Assembly: GCF_041435015.1 (NCBI RefSeq)
Contig: NZ_CP107989.1
Coordinates: forward strand, 6,572,001 to 6,636,000
Length of the DNA: 64,000 nucleotides
DNA from: Streptomyces canus
GTDB lineage: Bacteria > Actinomycetota > Actinomycetes > Streptomycetales > Streptomycetaceae
Direction: 5' to 3'
Part shown: piece after piece, positions 46,633 to 56,101 of the stretch
Numbering within the stretch: the stretch's first letter is position 1
How the letters are laid out: each line of letters starts with the position of its first letter
Made by a program: the position numbers and the translations under genes
Notes under the pieces: model-generated
Databases searched by the model: none
What the model saw: only the letters and a program-made list of their open reading frames with translations
Told to the model about the DNA's origin: nothing

Positions 46633-47670
46633 TCAGGCCTTGACGCGAACTTCCTTGCGGAGCTTGGCCGTCATGTCGGCCGCGCCCGAAAGATCCGCCG
46701 TCTTTCCGGCCATGGCGTCCGCCATGTCGATCGGGATGACCACACCCAGCGTGCTGTGGTCGCCCCAGATGCACACCGGCATGCTGATCGAGCTCGGACC
46801 CGAGCCGGAACTGTCGGAGACCTTCGTCTCCTGGCACTTGAGGACCGCGCCGTCGAGGCCGGCAGGTGTGTACGCCTTCGGGCTGCCGACGGCCTCGCCG
46901 TCCGAGTCCGTGGCGGCGCTCTTCTGCATCTCCTTGAACATGGCGTCCACGACCTTCTCGGGGTCGTCGATGTCACCGTAGACACCCATGAAGTTGATCA
47001 TCTTCATCTTCAGGTAGTCGGCCGCCTCACCGGACTGGTAAGTGGCGCTCACGTCCTTGGCGTTCTTCACGCCGTGCTTCTCCGCGTCCTTGACGTCGTC
47101 CTCGCTGAAACCGTCGCCCTCAGCGCTCCCGGACTTCTTGTAGTCCGTCAGGACGGTGGCCGGTGTCGACAGTGTGTGCGCCCCGTCGTCCGCGATGTCC
47201 GAGCCGCCGCCCGCGTTCCCGCCCCCACCGATCACGAGGTACGTGCCGACGCCGATCGCGGCCACGACCGCCACGGCGCCGATGATGATGCCGATCTTCT
47301 TGCCGTTGCCGCCGCCCGGCGCCGGGGGCTGCGGGACGCCGTAGGGGGCCTGGCCGTACGGCGGCTGCTGGCCGTACGGGGCCTGCTGGCCGTAGGGAGC
47401 CTGCGGCTGGCCGTACGGCGGGGTCTGCGGCGGCACCCCGCCCTGCTGCGGATAGCCGTAACCCGGCTGCTGCGCGGGCTGCTGGGGCGGCGGGGGCTGC
47501 TGGGGATGGCCGTAGCCCGGCTGCTGCGCGGGCTGCTGGGGCTGCTGGGGGTAGCCGTAGCCGGGCTGGGGCGCCTGCGGAGCCTGCGGCGGCTGGCCGT
47601 AGGGGCCCGGCTGACCGTACGGCCCGGGCTGCTGGGGCTGCCCGTACGGGCCCGGCTGGTTGTGACTCAT
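46633..47670 (-). CDS. Proline/glutamine-rich membrane protein of unknown function
   Basis: A 345-residue protein. The first ~130 residues are a P-Y-G-Q-P-x repeat tract, then comes one membrane helix (I-G-I-I-I-G-A-V-A-V-V) and a C-terminal extracellular domain of ~180 residues with A-T-Y-Q-S-G-E-A and one disulfide-capable pair (C-Q-E-T, C-I-W-G). Such proteins occur widely in Streptomyces with no known role. The ATG at 47670 was chosen from the repeat start M-S-H-N-Q-P. It converges on clpX and diverges from valS. Confidence 0.75.
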   Translation of the reverse strand: MSHNQPGPYGQPQQPGPYGQPGPYGQPPQAPQAPQPGYGYPQQPQQPAQQPGYGHPQQPPPPQQPAQQPGYGYPQQGGVPPQTPPYGQPQAPYGQQAPYGQQPPYGQAPYGVPQPPAPGGGNGKKIGIIIGAVAVVAAIGVGTYLVIGGGGNAGGGSDIADDGAHTLSTPATVLTDYKKSGSAEGDGFSEDDVKDAEKHGVKNAKDVSATYQSGEAADYLKMKMINFMGVYGDIDDPEKVVDAMFKEMQKSAATDSDGEAVGSPKAYTPAGLDGAVLKCQETKVSDSSGSGPSSISMPVCIWGDHSTLGVVIPIDMADAMAGKTADLSGAADMTAKLRKEVRVKA

Positions 47671-47794
47671 CTCTGGGTTCCCCTCCAGATGCTTATGTGT
47701 TCCCGACATCCTGGCTCAGGCACAGGCGACACACGGCATCGGGGCCCCCACCGTTACAGAGCAAACACGTTTCGGGACACGCCCGGGACACCCC

Positions 47795-47800
47795 TAAACT
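47795..47800 (+). promoter_or_regulatory. Putative -10 of leaderless valS transcript
   Basis: TAAACT followed by exactly six bases and the GTG at 47807. No Shine-Dalgarno is present. The identical hexamer and gap precede folC. Confidence 0.45.
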
Positions 47801-47806
47801 GACCCC

Positions 47807-50431
47807 GTGACCGAGAACGCTCAGCAGCAGCCCACAGCGCCCATCACCGAACTGCCGACCCAGTACACGCCGGCCGAGGTAGAGGGGGCGCTGTACGAGC
47901 GCTGGGTGGAGAAGGGTTATTTCACCGCCGACGCGAAGAGCGACAAGCCCCCGTACACCATCGTCATCCCGCCGCCGAACGTCACCGGCTCGCTCCACCT
48001 GGGCCACGCCTTCCAGCACACGCTCATGGACGCCCTGACGCGCCGCAAGCGCATGCAGGGCTACGAGGCGCTGTGGCTGCCGGGCATGGACCACGCCGGT
48101 ATCGCGACCCAGAACAAGGTCGAGCAGCAGCTCGCCGAGGAGGGCAAGTCCCGCCACGACCTGGGCCGCGAGGAGTTCGTCGAGCGTGTCTGGCAGTGGA
48201 AGGAGGAATACGGCGGCCGGATCCTCGGCCAGATGCGGCGCCTCGGTGACGGCGTCGACTGGAGCCGCGAGCGCTTCACGATGGACGAGGGCCTGTCCAA
48301 GGCCGTCCTCACCATCTTCAAGCGGCTCTACGAGGACGAGCTGATCTACCGCGCCGAGCGCATCATCAACTGGTGCCCGCGCTGTCTGACGGCCATCTCC
48401 GACATCGAGGTGGAATACCAGGAGGACGCCGGCGAGTTGGTCTCCATCCGCTACGGCGAGGGCGAGGACAGCCTCGTCGTCGCGACCACGCGCGCGGAGA
48501 CGATGCTCGGTGACACGGCCGTCGCCGTCCACCCCGACGACGAGCGGTACCAGCACCTCATCGGCAAGCAGATCAAGCTCCCGCTCACCGACCGCACCAT
48601 CCCCGTCGTCGCCGACACCCACGTCGACCCCGAGTTCGGCACGGGCGCGGTCAAGGTGACCCCGGCGCACGACCCGAACGACTTCGAGATCGGCCGCCGT
48701 CACGACCTGCCGTCCCTGACGATCATGGACGAGCACGGCGTCATCACCGTCCACGGCCCCTTCCTCGGCCTGGACCGCTTCGAGGCCCGCTCGACCGTCG
48801 TCGGCGCCCTCAAGGAGCAGGGCCGCATCGTCGCCGAGAAGCGCCCCTACATGCACTCCGTCGGCCACTGCTCGCGCTGCAAGACCACGGTCGAGCCGCG
48901 CCTGTCCATGCAGTGGTGGGTCAAGGTCGGCCCGCTCGCCAAGGCGGCCGGCGACGCGGTGCGCGACGGCCGCGTCAAGATCCACCCCGAGGACATGTCG
49001 AAGCGCTACTTCGACTGGGTCGACAACATGCACGACTGGTGCATCTCGCGCCAGTTGTGGTGGGGCCACCGCATCCCGATCTGGTACGGCCCGGACGGCG
49101 AGGTCGTCTGCGTGGGACCCGACGAGGAGCCGCCCACCGGTGAGGGCTGGACCCAGGACTCCGACGTCCTGGACACCTGGTTCTCCTCCGGCCTGTGGCC
49201 GTTCTCCACGCTCGGCTGGCCCGAACAGACCGAGGACCTGCGGAAGTTCTATCCGACCGACGTCCTGCTGACCGGCCACGACATCATCTTCTTCTGGGTC
49301 GCCCGGATGATGATGTTCGGCCTCTACGCCATGGACGGCCAGGCCCCCTTCCACACCATCGCGCTGACCGGCCTGGTCCGCGACGAGTTCGGCAAGAAGA
49401 TGTCGAAGTCGAACCCGAACGCGGTGGACCCGCTGGTCTGGATGGACGCCTACGGCTCCGACGCCGTGCGCTTCACCCTCGCCAACGGCGCCAACCCGGG
49501 CGCGGACGTGCCGATCGGCGAGGACTGGGTCAAGGCCTCCCGGAACTTCACCAACAAGATCTGGAACGCCACCCGCTTCGCCCTCATGAACGGCGCCACG
49601 GTCGAGGGCCCGCTGCCGGACGCCTCTCAGATGTCGGCGACGGACCGCTGGATCCTCTCCCGCCTCAACACCACGGTCGCCCAGGTCGACGCGTACTACG
49701 ACGACTACCAGTTCGCCAAACTCGCCGACGCGCTCTACCACTTCGCGTGGGACGAGGTCTTCGACTGGTACGTCGAGCTGTCGAAGACGACGTTCTTCGC
49801 GGGCGGCGAGCAGGCCAGGGTCTCCGGCCGGGTCCTCGGTGAGGTCCTCGACGTGACGCTGCGGCTGCTGCACCCGGTCATCCCGTTCGTGACGGACGCC
49901 CTGTGGACCACCCTCACCGGTGGCGAGTCCCTGGTCATCGGCGAGTGGCCGGCCGACAGCGGCTTCCGCGACAAGGACGCCGAACTCGAGATCGAGCTGG
50001 TCCAGCGGGTCGTCACCGAGGTCCGCCGGTTCCGCAAGGACCAGGGCCTGAAGGACGGCCAGAAGGTCCCCGCCCGTCTGGAGCTCGACGGCACCGCCCT
50101 CGCGCCCCACGAGGCCGCCATCCGTCAGCTCCTGCGCCTCCAGCCGGAGGGCGAGGGCTTCGCGGCCACGGCGACCCTCCCGGTCGCGGGCGCCACGGTC
50201 GCGCTCGACCTCTCCGGCACGATCGACGTGGCGGCGGAGCGCAAGCGCCTCGCGAAGGACCTGGCGGCGGCCGAGAAGGAGAAGGCCCAGGCGAACGCCA
50301 AGCTCGGCAACGAGGCGTTCCTCGCGAAGGCCCCGGACAACGTGGTGGACAAGATCCGCGGCCGCCTGGCCAAGGCGGACGAGGACATCGCGAGGATCCA
50401 GGCCCAGCTGGAAAACCTGCCCCAGCAGTAG
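47807..50431 (+). CDS. valS: Valyl-tRNA synthetase
   Basis: An 874-residue class I synthetase that charges tRNA-Val. The ATP site is [13 protein letters not shown] (the HIGH box read as H-L-G-H) and G-K-K-M-S-K-S. The editing domain and C-terminal coiled coil ([14 protein letters not shown]) are present. Length is normal for the shorter bacterial type. The GTG at 47807 is leaderless by geometry. A terminator (50446-50473) follows and folC starts after it with its own -10. Confidence 0.97.
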   Translation: MTENAQQQPTAPITELPTQYTPAEVEGALYERWVEKGYFTADAKSDKPPYTIVIPPPNVTGSLHLGHAFQHTLMDALTRRKRMQGYEALWLPGMDHAGIATQNKVEQQLAEEGKSRHDLGREEFVERVWQWKEEYGGRILGQMRRLGDGVDWSRERFTMDEGLSKAVLTIFKRLYEDELIYRAERIINWCPRCLTAISDIEVEYQEDAGELVSIRYGEGEDSLVVATTRAETMLGDTAVAVHPDDERYQHLIGKQIKLPLTDRTIPVVADTHVDPEFGTGAVKVTPAHDPNDFEIGRRHDLPSLTIMDEHGVITVHGPFLGLDRFEARSTVVGALKEQGRIVAEKRPYMHSVGHCSRCKTTVEPRLSMQWWVKVGPLAKAAGDAVRDGRVKIHPEDMSKRYFDWVDNMHDWCISRQLWWGHRIPIWYGPDGEVVCVGPDEEPPTGEGWTQDSDVLDTWFSSGLWPFSTLGWPEQTEDLRKFYPTDVLLTGHDIIFFWVARMMMFGLYAMDGQAPFHTIALTGLVRDEFGKKMSKSNPNAVDPLVWMDAYGSDAVRFTLANGANPGADVPIGEDWVKASRNFTNKIWNATRFALMNGATVEGPLPDASQMSATDRWILSRLNTTVAQVDAYYDDYQFAKLADALYHFAWDEVFDWYVELSKTTFFAGGEQARVSGRVLGEVLDVTLRLLHPVIPFVTDALWTTLTGGESLVIGEWPADSGFRDKDAELEIELVQRVVTEVRRFRKDQGLKDGQKVPARLELDGTALAPHEAAIRQLLRLQPEGEGFAATATLPVAGATVALDLSGTIDVAAERKRLAKDLAAAEKEKAQANAKLGNEAFLAKAPDNVVDKIRGRLAKADEDIARIQAQLENLPQQ

Positions 50432-50445
50432 GACACCCAAGGGGC

Positions 50446-50473
50446 GCGGGGCCGCATCGATATGCGGCCCCGC
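50446..50473 (+). terminator. Terminator of valS
   Basis: Perfect 12-bp arms (50446-50457, 50462-50473) with a 4-nt loop. Confidence 0.75.
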
Positions 50474-50549
50474 CGCGTGGGCGCGACCAGCCACAGACTC
50501 CCCGCGCCCGCCAAGCAGGACCAGCCGCCCCCTCCCATGGGCGCGGCCC

Positions 50550-50555
50550 TAAACT
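50550..50555 (+). promoter_or_regulatory. Putative -10 of leaderless folC transcript
   Basis: TAAACT, six bases, then the GTG at 50562, as at valS. Confidence 0.45.
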
Positions 50556-50561
50556 GGCCGT

Positions 50562-52046
50562 GTGAGTGACAGCGACCCCTTCGACGAGATCATCGCCAAC
50601 GAGACCGACCGCGACCCCGACCTCGCGGTCATCGAGGCCGGCAGCCGCACCCTGCGCACCCAGGGCGGCCCGCCGGAGGCAGATGTGCCCGCACGCCCTG
50701 CCGACCCCGAGGTCGACAAGGCCCTGCGCGAGGTCGAGGCGGAGCTCGCCACCCGGTGGGGCGAGACGAAGCTGGAGCCCTCGGTCAGCCGCATCGCCGC
50801 GCTGATGGACGTCCTGGGCGAGCCGCAGCGGTCGTACCCCTCGATCCACATCACGGGGACGAACGGCAAGACCTCCACGGCTCGCATGATCGAGGCCCTC
50901 CTCGGCGCCTTCGAACTGCGCACGGGCCGGTACACCAGCCCCCACGTCCAGTCGATCACCGAGCGCATCAGCCTGGACGGCGCCCCGATCTCGGCCGAGC
51001 GGTTCATCGAGACGTACGAGGACATCAAGCCGTACATCGAGATGATCGACGGTCAGCAGCAGTACCGGCTGTCCTTCTTCGAGGTGCTGACCGGCATGGC
51101 GTACGCCGCCTTCGCGGACGCGCCCGTCGACGTGGCCGTCGTGGAGGTCGGCATGGGCGGCTCCTGGGACGCCACCAACGTCATCGACGGCGATGTCGCC
51201 GTGGTCACGCCCATCGACCTGGACCACACCGACCGGCTCGGCGAGACGCACGCGGCGATCGCCGGCGAGAAGGCCGGGATCATCAAGCAGGACGCGACCG
51301 TCATCCTGGCCCAGCAGCCGGTCGACGCGGCGCAGGTGCTGCTGAAGAAGGCCGTCGAGGTCGACGCGACCGTCGCGCGTGAGGGCCTGGAGTTCGGGAT
51401 CGTCTCGCGACAGGTCGCCGTGGGCGGCCAGTTGGTGACCCTGCGCGGCCTCGGCGGCGAGTACGAAGAGGTGTACCTGCCGCTGCACGGCCCCTACCAG
51501 GCGCACAACGCGGCCGTGGCGCTCGCCGCCGTGGAGGCGTTCTTCGGTGTGGGGGCCCAGCGTGCTGAGCGGCTGGACATCGACACCGTCCGCAAGGCCT
51601 TCGCGGCCGTCTCCTCCCCGGGCCGCCTCGAAGTCGTACGGCGTTCCCCGACCGTCGTCCTGGACGCCGCCCACAACCCGGCGGGCGCCCGCGCCACCGC
51701 CGAGGCCGTCGGCGAGGCCTTCGACTTCAGCCGGCTCATCGGTGTGGTCGGCGCGAGCGGCGACAAGAACGTACGGGGGCTGCTCGAGGCCTTCGAGCCG
51801 ATCTTCGCCGAGGTCGTGATCACACAGAACTCCAGTCACCGCGCGATGGACTCCGACGAGCTCGCCGCGATCGCCGTCGAGGTGTTCGGCGAGGAGCGCG
51901 TGCAGGTCGAACCGCGGCTGCCGGACGCGCTGGAGGAGGCGATCACGCTGGCCGAGGAGGACGGCGAGTTCGCGGGCGGCGGAGTACTCGTCACCGGGTC
52001 GGTCATCACGGTCGGCGAGGCCCGGCTGCTGCTGGGAAGGGGCTGA
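50562..52046 (+). CDS. folC: Folylpolyglutamate synthase / dihydrofolate synthase
   Basis: A 494-residue Mur-ligase-type enzyme that adds glutamate to folates. The ATP loop is I-T-G-T-N-G-K-T-S-T and the second conserved part G-G-S-W-D-A-T-N-V-I-D. A further V-L-D-A-A-H-N-P-A-G-A lies in the C-terminal domain. The ~60-residue N-terminal extension before the ligase core (N-E-T-D-R-D-P-D-L) is variable in Streptomyces. The GTG start is leaderless. The DUF4233 gene starts 9 nt after the stop, so they are probably co-transcribed. Confidence 0.95.
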   Translation: MSDSDPFDEIIANETDRDPDLAVIEAGSRTLRTQGGPPEADVPARPADPEVDKALREVEAELATRWGETKLEPSVSRIAALMDVLGEPQRSYPSIHITGTNGKTSTARMIEALLGAFELRTGRYTSPHVQSITERISLDGAPISAERFIETYEDIKPYIEMIDGQQQYRLSFFEVLTGMAYAAFADAPVDVAVVEVGMGGSWDATNVIDGDVAVVTPIDLDHTDRLGETHAAIAGEKAGIIKQDATVILAQQPVDAAQVLLKKAVEVDATVAREGLEFGIVSRQVAVGGQLVTLRGLGGEYEEVYLPLHGPYQAHNAAVALAAVEAFFGVGAQRAERLDIDTVRKAFAAVSSPGRLEVVRRSPTVVLDAAHNPAGARATAEAVGEAFDFSRLIGVVGASGDKNVRGLLEAFEPIFAEVVITQNSSHRAMDSDELAAIAVEVFGEERVQVEPRLPDALEEAITLAEEDGEFAGGGVLVTGSVITVGEARLLLGRG

Positions 52047-52055
52047 GTCCCGAGC

Positions 52056-52412
52056 ATGCGTACGCTCTGTGCTTCCACGCTGATCGGCGAGTTGTTCGTC
52101 ATCGGCTTCGCCGGACTGGTCGCGATGAAGGACCCCGACCTGGTCACCTCCACGGTGTGGACGGTCAGCGGCATCGCCATGTTCCTGTGCCTCGCGCTGT
52201 GCGGGGTGGTGACCCGGCCGGGCGGCGTCGCCCTCGGCTGGGCGCTCCAGATCGCCCTGATCGCCTCCGGCTTCGTCATCCCGACCATGTTCTTCATGGG
52301 CGCGATCTTCGCGGCGCTGTGGTGGGCCTCCGTGCACTACGGCCGGAAGATCGACGAGGCCAAGGCGAGATTCGCCGCCCAGGCCGACTCCCCTGCACCT
52401 GACGCTGTGTGA
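52056..52412 (+). CDS. DUF4233 membrane protein
   Basis: A 118-residue protein with four hydrophobic helices (residues ~7-105) and a charged C-terminal tail. This family is regularly found directly after folC in actinobacteria; no function is known. The ATG at 52056 is the only start near the folC stop. It lies 64 nt before ndk. Confidence 0.85.
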   Translation: MRTLCASTLIGELFVIGFAGLVAMKDPDLVTSTVWTVSGIAMFLCLALCGVVTRPGGVALGWALQIALIASGFVIPTMFFMGAIFAALWWASVHYGRKIDEAKARFAAQADSPAPDAV

Positions 52413-52476
52413 CGAGCGCACCGACACGCCCTGTAATCTCGTCCCACCGCACATGTCAGCAGGCAAGGAGCCCCTC

Positions 52477-52890
52477 GTGAGCCAGCGCACCCTCGTCCTC
52501 CTCAAGCCCGACGCCGTCCGTCGTGGCCTGACCGGCGAGATCATCAGCCGTATCGAGCGCAAGGCCGGCTGGCAGATCACCGCGCTGGAGCTGCGCACGC
52601 TGGACCAGGACACGCTGGAGCAGCACTACGGCGAGCACAAGGGCAAGCCCTTCTACGAGCCGCTGGTGGAGTTCATGGCCTCCGGTCCGGTCGTCGCGCT
52701 GATCGTCGAGGGCGAGCGGGTCATCGAGGGCGTCCGCGCGCTGGCCGGCCCGACCGACCCGATCGCCGCCGCGCCCGGTTCCATCCGTGGCGACTACGGC
52801 GTCATCGTCCGCGAGAACCTGATCCACGCGTCCGACTCGGAGGAGTCCGCCGAGCGCGAGGTGAAGATCTTCTTCCCCGGGCGCGCATAG
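52477..52890 (+). CDS. ndk: Nucleoside diphosphate kinase
   Basis: A 137-residue enzyme that exchanges the gamma-phosphate between nucleoside triphosphates. K-P-D-A-V-R-R is at the start and the catalytic His (residue 117) is in the N-L-I-H-A-S-D-S segment. The GTG at 52477 with AAGGAG six bases upstream fits the usual length better than the upstream in-frame ATG at 52453. It follows DUF4233 in the same direction and precedes mreB, which has its own long leader. Confidence 0.96.
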   Translation: MSQRTLVLLKPDAVRRGLTGEIISRIERKAGWQITALELRTLDQDTLEQHYGEHKGKPFYEPLVEFMASGPVVALIVEGERVIEGVRALAGPTDPIAAAPGSIRGDYGVIVRENLIHASDSEESAEREVKIFFPGRA

Positions 52891-53198
52891 GTTCGTGCGT
52901 AGGTTCAGTGGCATTTTCTGACATGCTGTCAGTTCATCTGCCCGTCTGACCTGGGGCGGCCGTACATTTTCGGCCGTCCTTCGGCATATGCGTGCCGATC
53001 GGGGGAACGAGTGCCCCCTATGGACCGTCTCCACAAGCGGGGCGGCTTTACATCTGCTGACAATGGCGAAGACCCTCGCGCAGTGTTCGTGCAGGCGCGT
53101 CTACGATGGAAGCCTTCACGTCACAGCACCCACTTCGCCGACCTGAAAAGCCCTCGAAAGCTCCCGGGAAGGCCAGACGAATCCTGATGGGGAACTCA
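52891..53198. other. Long leader region of mreB
   Basis: 308 nt between ndk and mreB without a supportable gene. It contains the dyad at 52919, a weak hairpin (CGGCCG pair near 52957-52976) and no obvious -10 at a fixed distance. Confidence 0.5.
52919..52933. promoter_or_regulatory. 15-bp dyad upstream of mreB
   Basis: CTGACA-tgc-TGTCAG. The half-sites TGAC and GTCA with a 5-nt gap resemble the outer bases of a BldD box, but the centre does not match. A TetR-type site is also possible. Confidence 0.35.
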
Positions 53199-54218
53199 AT
53201 GTCGTTCATCGGCCGTGACATGGCTGTCGACCTCGGGACCGCCAACACGCTGGTGTACGTCAGGGGTCGCGGGATCGTACTCAACGAGCCGTCCGTCGTC
53301 GCGATCAACACCAACACCGGTGGCATCCTCGCGGTCGGCGCCGAAGCGAAGAAGATGATCGGGCGGACCCCCGGCAACATCGTTGCCGTGCGGCCGCTGA
53401 AGGACGGCGTGATCGCCGACTTCGAGATCACCGAGCGGATGCTCCGCTACTTCATTCTGAAGATCCACAAGCGGCGGTATCTCGCGAGGCCGCGCGTCGT
53501 CGTGTGTGTCCCCTCGGGCATCACCGGCGTCGAGCGCCGCGCCGTCATCGAGGCGTCGTCCCAGGCAGGCGCCCGCCAGGTGCACATCATCGAGGAGCCC
53601 ATGGCGGCCGCCATCGGTTCCGGCCTGCCGGTCCACGAGGCCACGGGCAACATGGTGGTGGACATCGGCGGCGGCACCACGGAGGTCGCGGTCATCTCCC
53701 TCGGCGGCATCGTCACCGCCCAGTCCATCCGCGTCGCGGGTGACGAGCTGGACAACGCGATCATCCAGCACATCAAGAAGGAGTACTCCCTCCTTCTGGG
53801 TGAGCGAACGGCCGAGCAGATCAAGATCACGATCGGTTCGGCGTACGACCTCGACGCTGACGAGCACACCGAAATCCGCGGCCGGGACCTCGTCTCCGGG
53901 CTGCCCAAGACCGTCGTCATCTCGGCCGCCGAGGTCCGCAAAGCGATCGAGGAGCCCGTCAACGCGATCGTCGACGCCGTCAAGACGACCCTGGACAAGT
54001 GCCCGCCGGAGCTCTCCGGCGACATCATGGACCGCGGCATCGTCCTCACCGGCGGCGGCGCCCTGCTGCGCGGGCTCGACGAGCGGCTGCGCCGGGAGAC
54101 CGGCATGCCGATCCACATCGCCGAGGACCCGCTCGACAGCGTGGCGCTCGGCTCCGGGAAGTGCGTCGAGGAGTTCGAGGCGCTTCAGCAGGTGCTGGAC
54201 GCCCAGCCGCGCAGATGA
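53199..54218 (+). CDS. mreB: Rod-shape-determining protein MreB
   Basis: An actin-like ATPase of 339 residues that organises wall synthesis. Phosphate loops are D-L-G-T-A-N-T and D-I-G-G-G-T-T; adenosine motif G-G-G-A-L-L. In Streptomyces it works mainly in building resistant spore walls. GGGGAACTCA precedes the ATG at 53199; a second ATG four codons upstream (53187, M-G-N-S) is used in some annotations. It is followed by mreC and mreD, with a hairpin in the mreB-mreC gap. Confidence 0.95.
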   Translation: MSFIGRDMAVDLGTANTLVYVRGRGIVLNEPSVVAINTNTGGILAVGAEAKKMIGRTPGNIVAVRPLKDGVIADFEITERMLRYFILKIHKRRYLARPRVVVCVPSGITGVERRAVIEASSQAGARQVHIIEEPMAAAIGSGLPVHEATGNMVVDIGGGTTEVAVISLGGIVTAQSIRVAGDELDNAIIQHIKKEYSLLLGERTAEQIKITIGSAYDLDADEHTEIRGRDLVSGLPKTVVISAAEVRKAIEEPVNAIVDAVKTTLDKCPPELSGDIMDRGIVLTGGGALLRGLDERLRRETGMPIHIAEDPLDSVALGSGKCVEEFEALQQVLDAQPRR

Positions 54219-54233
54219 CGTAACTCTTCGATT

Positions 54234-54267
54234 CCGCCGTACGAGATGATCTCCTCTCGTGCGGCGG
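54234..54267 (+). terminator. Hairpin between mreB and mreC (partial terminator/attenuator)
   Basis: 13-bp arms (54234-54246, 54255-54267) with one G-T mismatch and an 8-nt loop. It may lower mreCD expression compared with mreB. Confidence 0.5.
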
Positions 54268-54333
54268 ATCGTTGATATCGAGGCATAAGCTCCCACAAAC
54301 GCCACTCCAATAAGAAGGGCACGGCCGCCGCAC

Positions 54334-55281
54334 GTGAGGGACACACGAGAGAGCCGGCTGCTCCTGGTGCTGCTGATCGCCGTCGCGTTCGCGCTGATCA
54401 CGGTCGACATCCGCGGCGGGGAGGACTCACCGGTCGACGGCGCCCGCCAGGCCGCGGCCGCCGTGTTCGGCCCGATCGAGGACAGTGTGTCGACCGCGGT
54501 CAATCCGGTCGGCAACGCCGTGTCGGCCATCCGCGACTCCGGCGAGCGGCACGACCGGCTCGCCGAGCTCGAGAAGGAGAACTCGGCCCTCAAGGCGAAA
54601 CTCGGCAGCGACGACCGAAACTCCAGCCGTCTCAAGCAGCTCGACAAGATGCTGAAGACCGCCGGCGAGGGTCAGTACGGCATCAAGGGCGCCGAGGTCA
54701 TCGCCATAGGAGCGGCCCAGGGCTTCTCCTGGACGATCACCGTCGACGTCGGCGCCAACGACGGCATCCAGCGCGACATGACCGTCCTCAACGGCGACGG
54801 CCTGGTCGGCCGCGTCACCACGGTCGGCCCGAACACCGCCACCGTGCTCCTCGCCAACGACCCCGACTTCACCGTCGGTACCCGCATGGAGGCCACCGAC
54901 GAGCTCGGCTTCGCCTCCGGTCAGGGCGACCGTCCGCTGCGCGTCGAACTCCTCAACGGCAAGGCCGACGTGAAGAAGGGCGACCGTCTGGTCACCTTCG
55001 GCTCGCAGGCCGACAAGCCCTTCGTCCCCGGCGTCCCGGTCGGCGTGGTCTCCCGCGTCGACCCCTCCGGCGGCGACCTCACCCGCACCCTCTACGTCAC
55101 GCCGTACGTCAGCTTCACCAAGCTCGACATGGTCGGCGTCGTCGTCCAGGCCCCCAAGAAGGACCCGCGCGACACCGTGCTCCCGGCCAAACCGAAACCG
55201 ACGCCCACGCCGACCGTGACGGTCACCGTCACCCCGTCCGCCAATGCGCCGGTCGACGGCGAGATCCAGCAAGAGCAGTAG
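54334..55281 (+). CDS. mreC: Rod-shape-determining protein MreC
   Basis: A 315-residue bitopic protein. One N-terminal helix (L-L-L-V-L-L-I-A-V-A-F-A-L) is followed by a coiled coil (~residues 65-95, L-A-E-L-E-K-E-N-S-A-L-K) and the beta-rich MreC core. A P-T-P-T-P-T-V-T tail ends the chain. It links MreB to the extracellular wall enzymes. The GTG start gives M-R-D-T-R-E-S-R. mreD begins 11 nt later. Confidence 0.93.
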   Translation: MRDTRESRLLLVLLIAVAFALITVDIRGGEDSPVDGARQAAAAVFGPIEDSVSTAVNPVGNAVSAIRDSGERHDRLAELEKENSALKAKLGSDDRNSSRLKQLDKMLKTAGEGQYGIKGAEVIAIGAAQGFSWTITVDVGANDGIQRDMTVLNGDGLVGRVTTVGPNTATVLLANDPDFTVGTRMEATDELGFASGQGDRPLRVELLNGKADVKKGDRLVTFGSQADKPFVPGVPVGVVSRVDPSGGDLTRTLYVTPYVSFTKLDMVGVVVQAPKKDPRDTVLPAKPKPTPTPTVTVTVTPSANAPVDGEIQQEQ

Positions 55282-55292
55282 GAGCTGTAGTC

Positions 55293-55970
55293 ATGCGCGT
55301 CAACCGGATCCTGCTGTCCTCCGCACTGGTCGTGGTCGCCCTGGTCCTCCAGGTGAGCGTCCTCGCCCGCCTCCACCTCCCGGGTGCCGTCCCCGACCTG
55401 CTGCTCCTCACCGTCCTCGGCCTGGCTCTCGTCTACGGCCATGTCGGCGGCGCCCTCGTCGGCTTCGGCGCCGGTCTCCTCGCCGACCTCGCCCCGCCAG
55501 CCGACCACGCGGCCGGCCGCTACGCCCTGGTGCTGTGCGTCATCGGCTACCTCGCCGGCCTCGCCAAACCGGAGAACGGCAGACTCAAGTCGGCCACCGG
55601 CCCCATGGTCGTCGTGGTCGCCGCCGCCATCGGCACCACCCTGCTGTACGCCGGTGTCGGCGCCCTCGTCGGCGACACCGCCGCCCGCCATGTGGGCCTG
55701 CCCAGCCTGCTGTTCACGGCCGCCCTGTACGACCTGCTGCTCGCCCCCTTCGTCGTCCCCGGCATCATGGCGCTCGCCCGGCGCGCCGAGAACGACCCGC
55801 TCGCCGAGGCCGGCTCCGCCGCCAAGTCGGCGAACATCTCCTCCGGGTGGCTGTCCTCGGGCACCGGTCTGAAGATCGGCGGCCAGCGGGGCGGCCTCGG
55901 GAGCCTGAAGACGAAGGCCCGGACCCGGACCGCGCGGGTGGGCCGCATCAAGGGGGTCAAGCGGCTGTGA
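55293..55970 (+). CDS. mreD: Rod-shape-determining protein MreD
   Basis: A 225-residue membrane protein with five to six helices and a basic cytoplasmic tail (T-K-A-R-T-R-T-A-R-V-G-R). Actinobacterial MreD proteins diverge strongly and are recognised mainly by position. It completes the MreBCD set and is followed after 131 nt by the transpeptidase gene. Confidence 0.9.
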   Translation: MRVNRILLSSALVVVALVLQVSVLARLHLPGAVPDLLLLTVLGLALVYGHVGGALVGFGAGLLADLAPPADHAAGRYALVLCVIGYLAGLAKPENGRLKSATGPMVVVVAAAIGTTLLYAGVGALVGDTAARHVGLPSLLFTAALYDLLLAPFVVPGIMALARRAENDPLAEAGSAAKSANISSGWLSSGTGLKIGGQRGGLGSLKTKARTRTARVGRIKGVKRL

Positions 55971-56101
55971 GGGCGGGCGAGTTCAGCACAGGCCATTTCA
56001 CCCGAACGGGTGCGCCGGGGCGGAACGCGGGTTCACAGGTCCGCCGTTCATCATTCGTACGCGCACACACGTCGGCGCACTGAGAGGGGGCGGAAACCGC
56101 A

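Noticed and set aside
47671..47806. T-box riboswitch before valS
   Set aside because: The space is short, no conserved T-box sequence is seen and the start appears leaderless.
50013..52613. Very long antisense frame over valS, folC and ndk
   Set aside because: Extreme G+C at the third position keeps antisense frames open; all three genes on the plus strand are certain.
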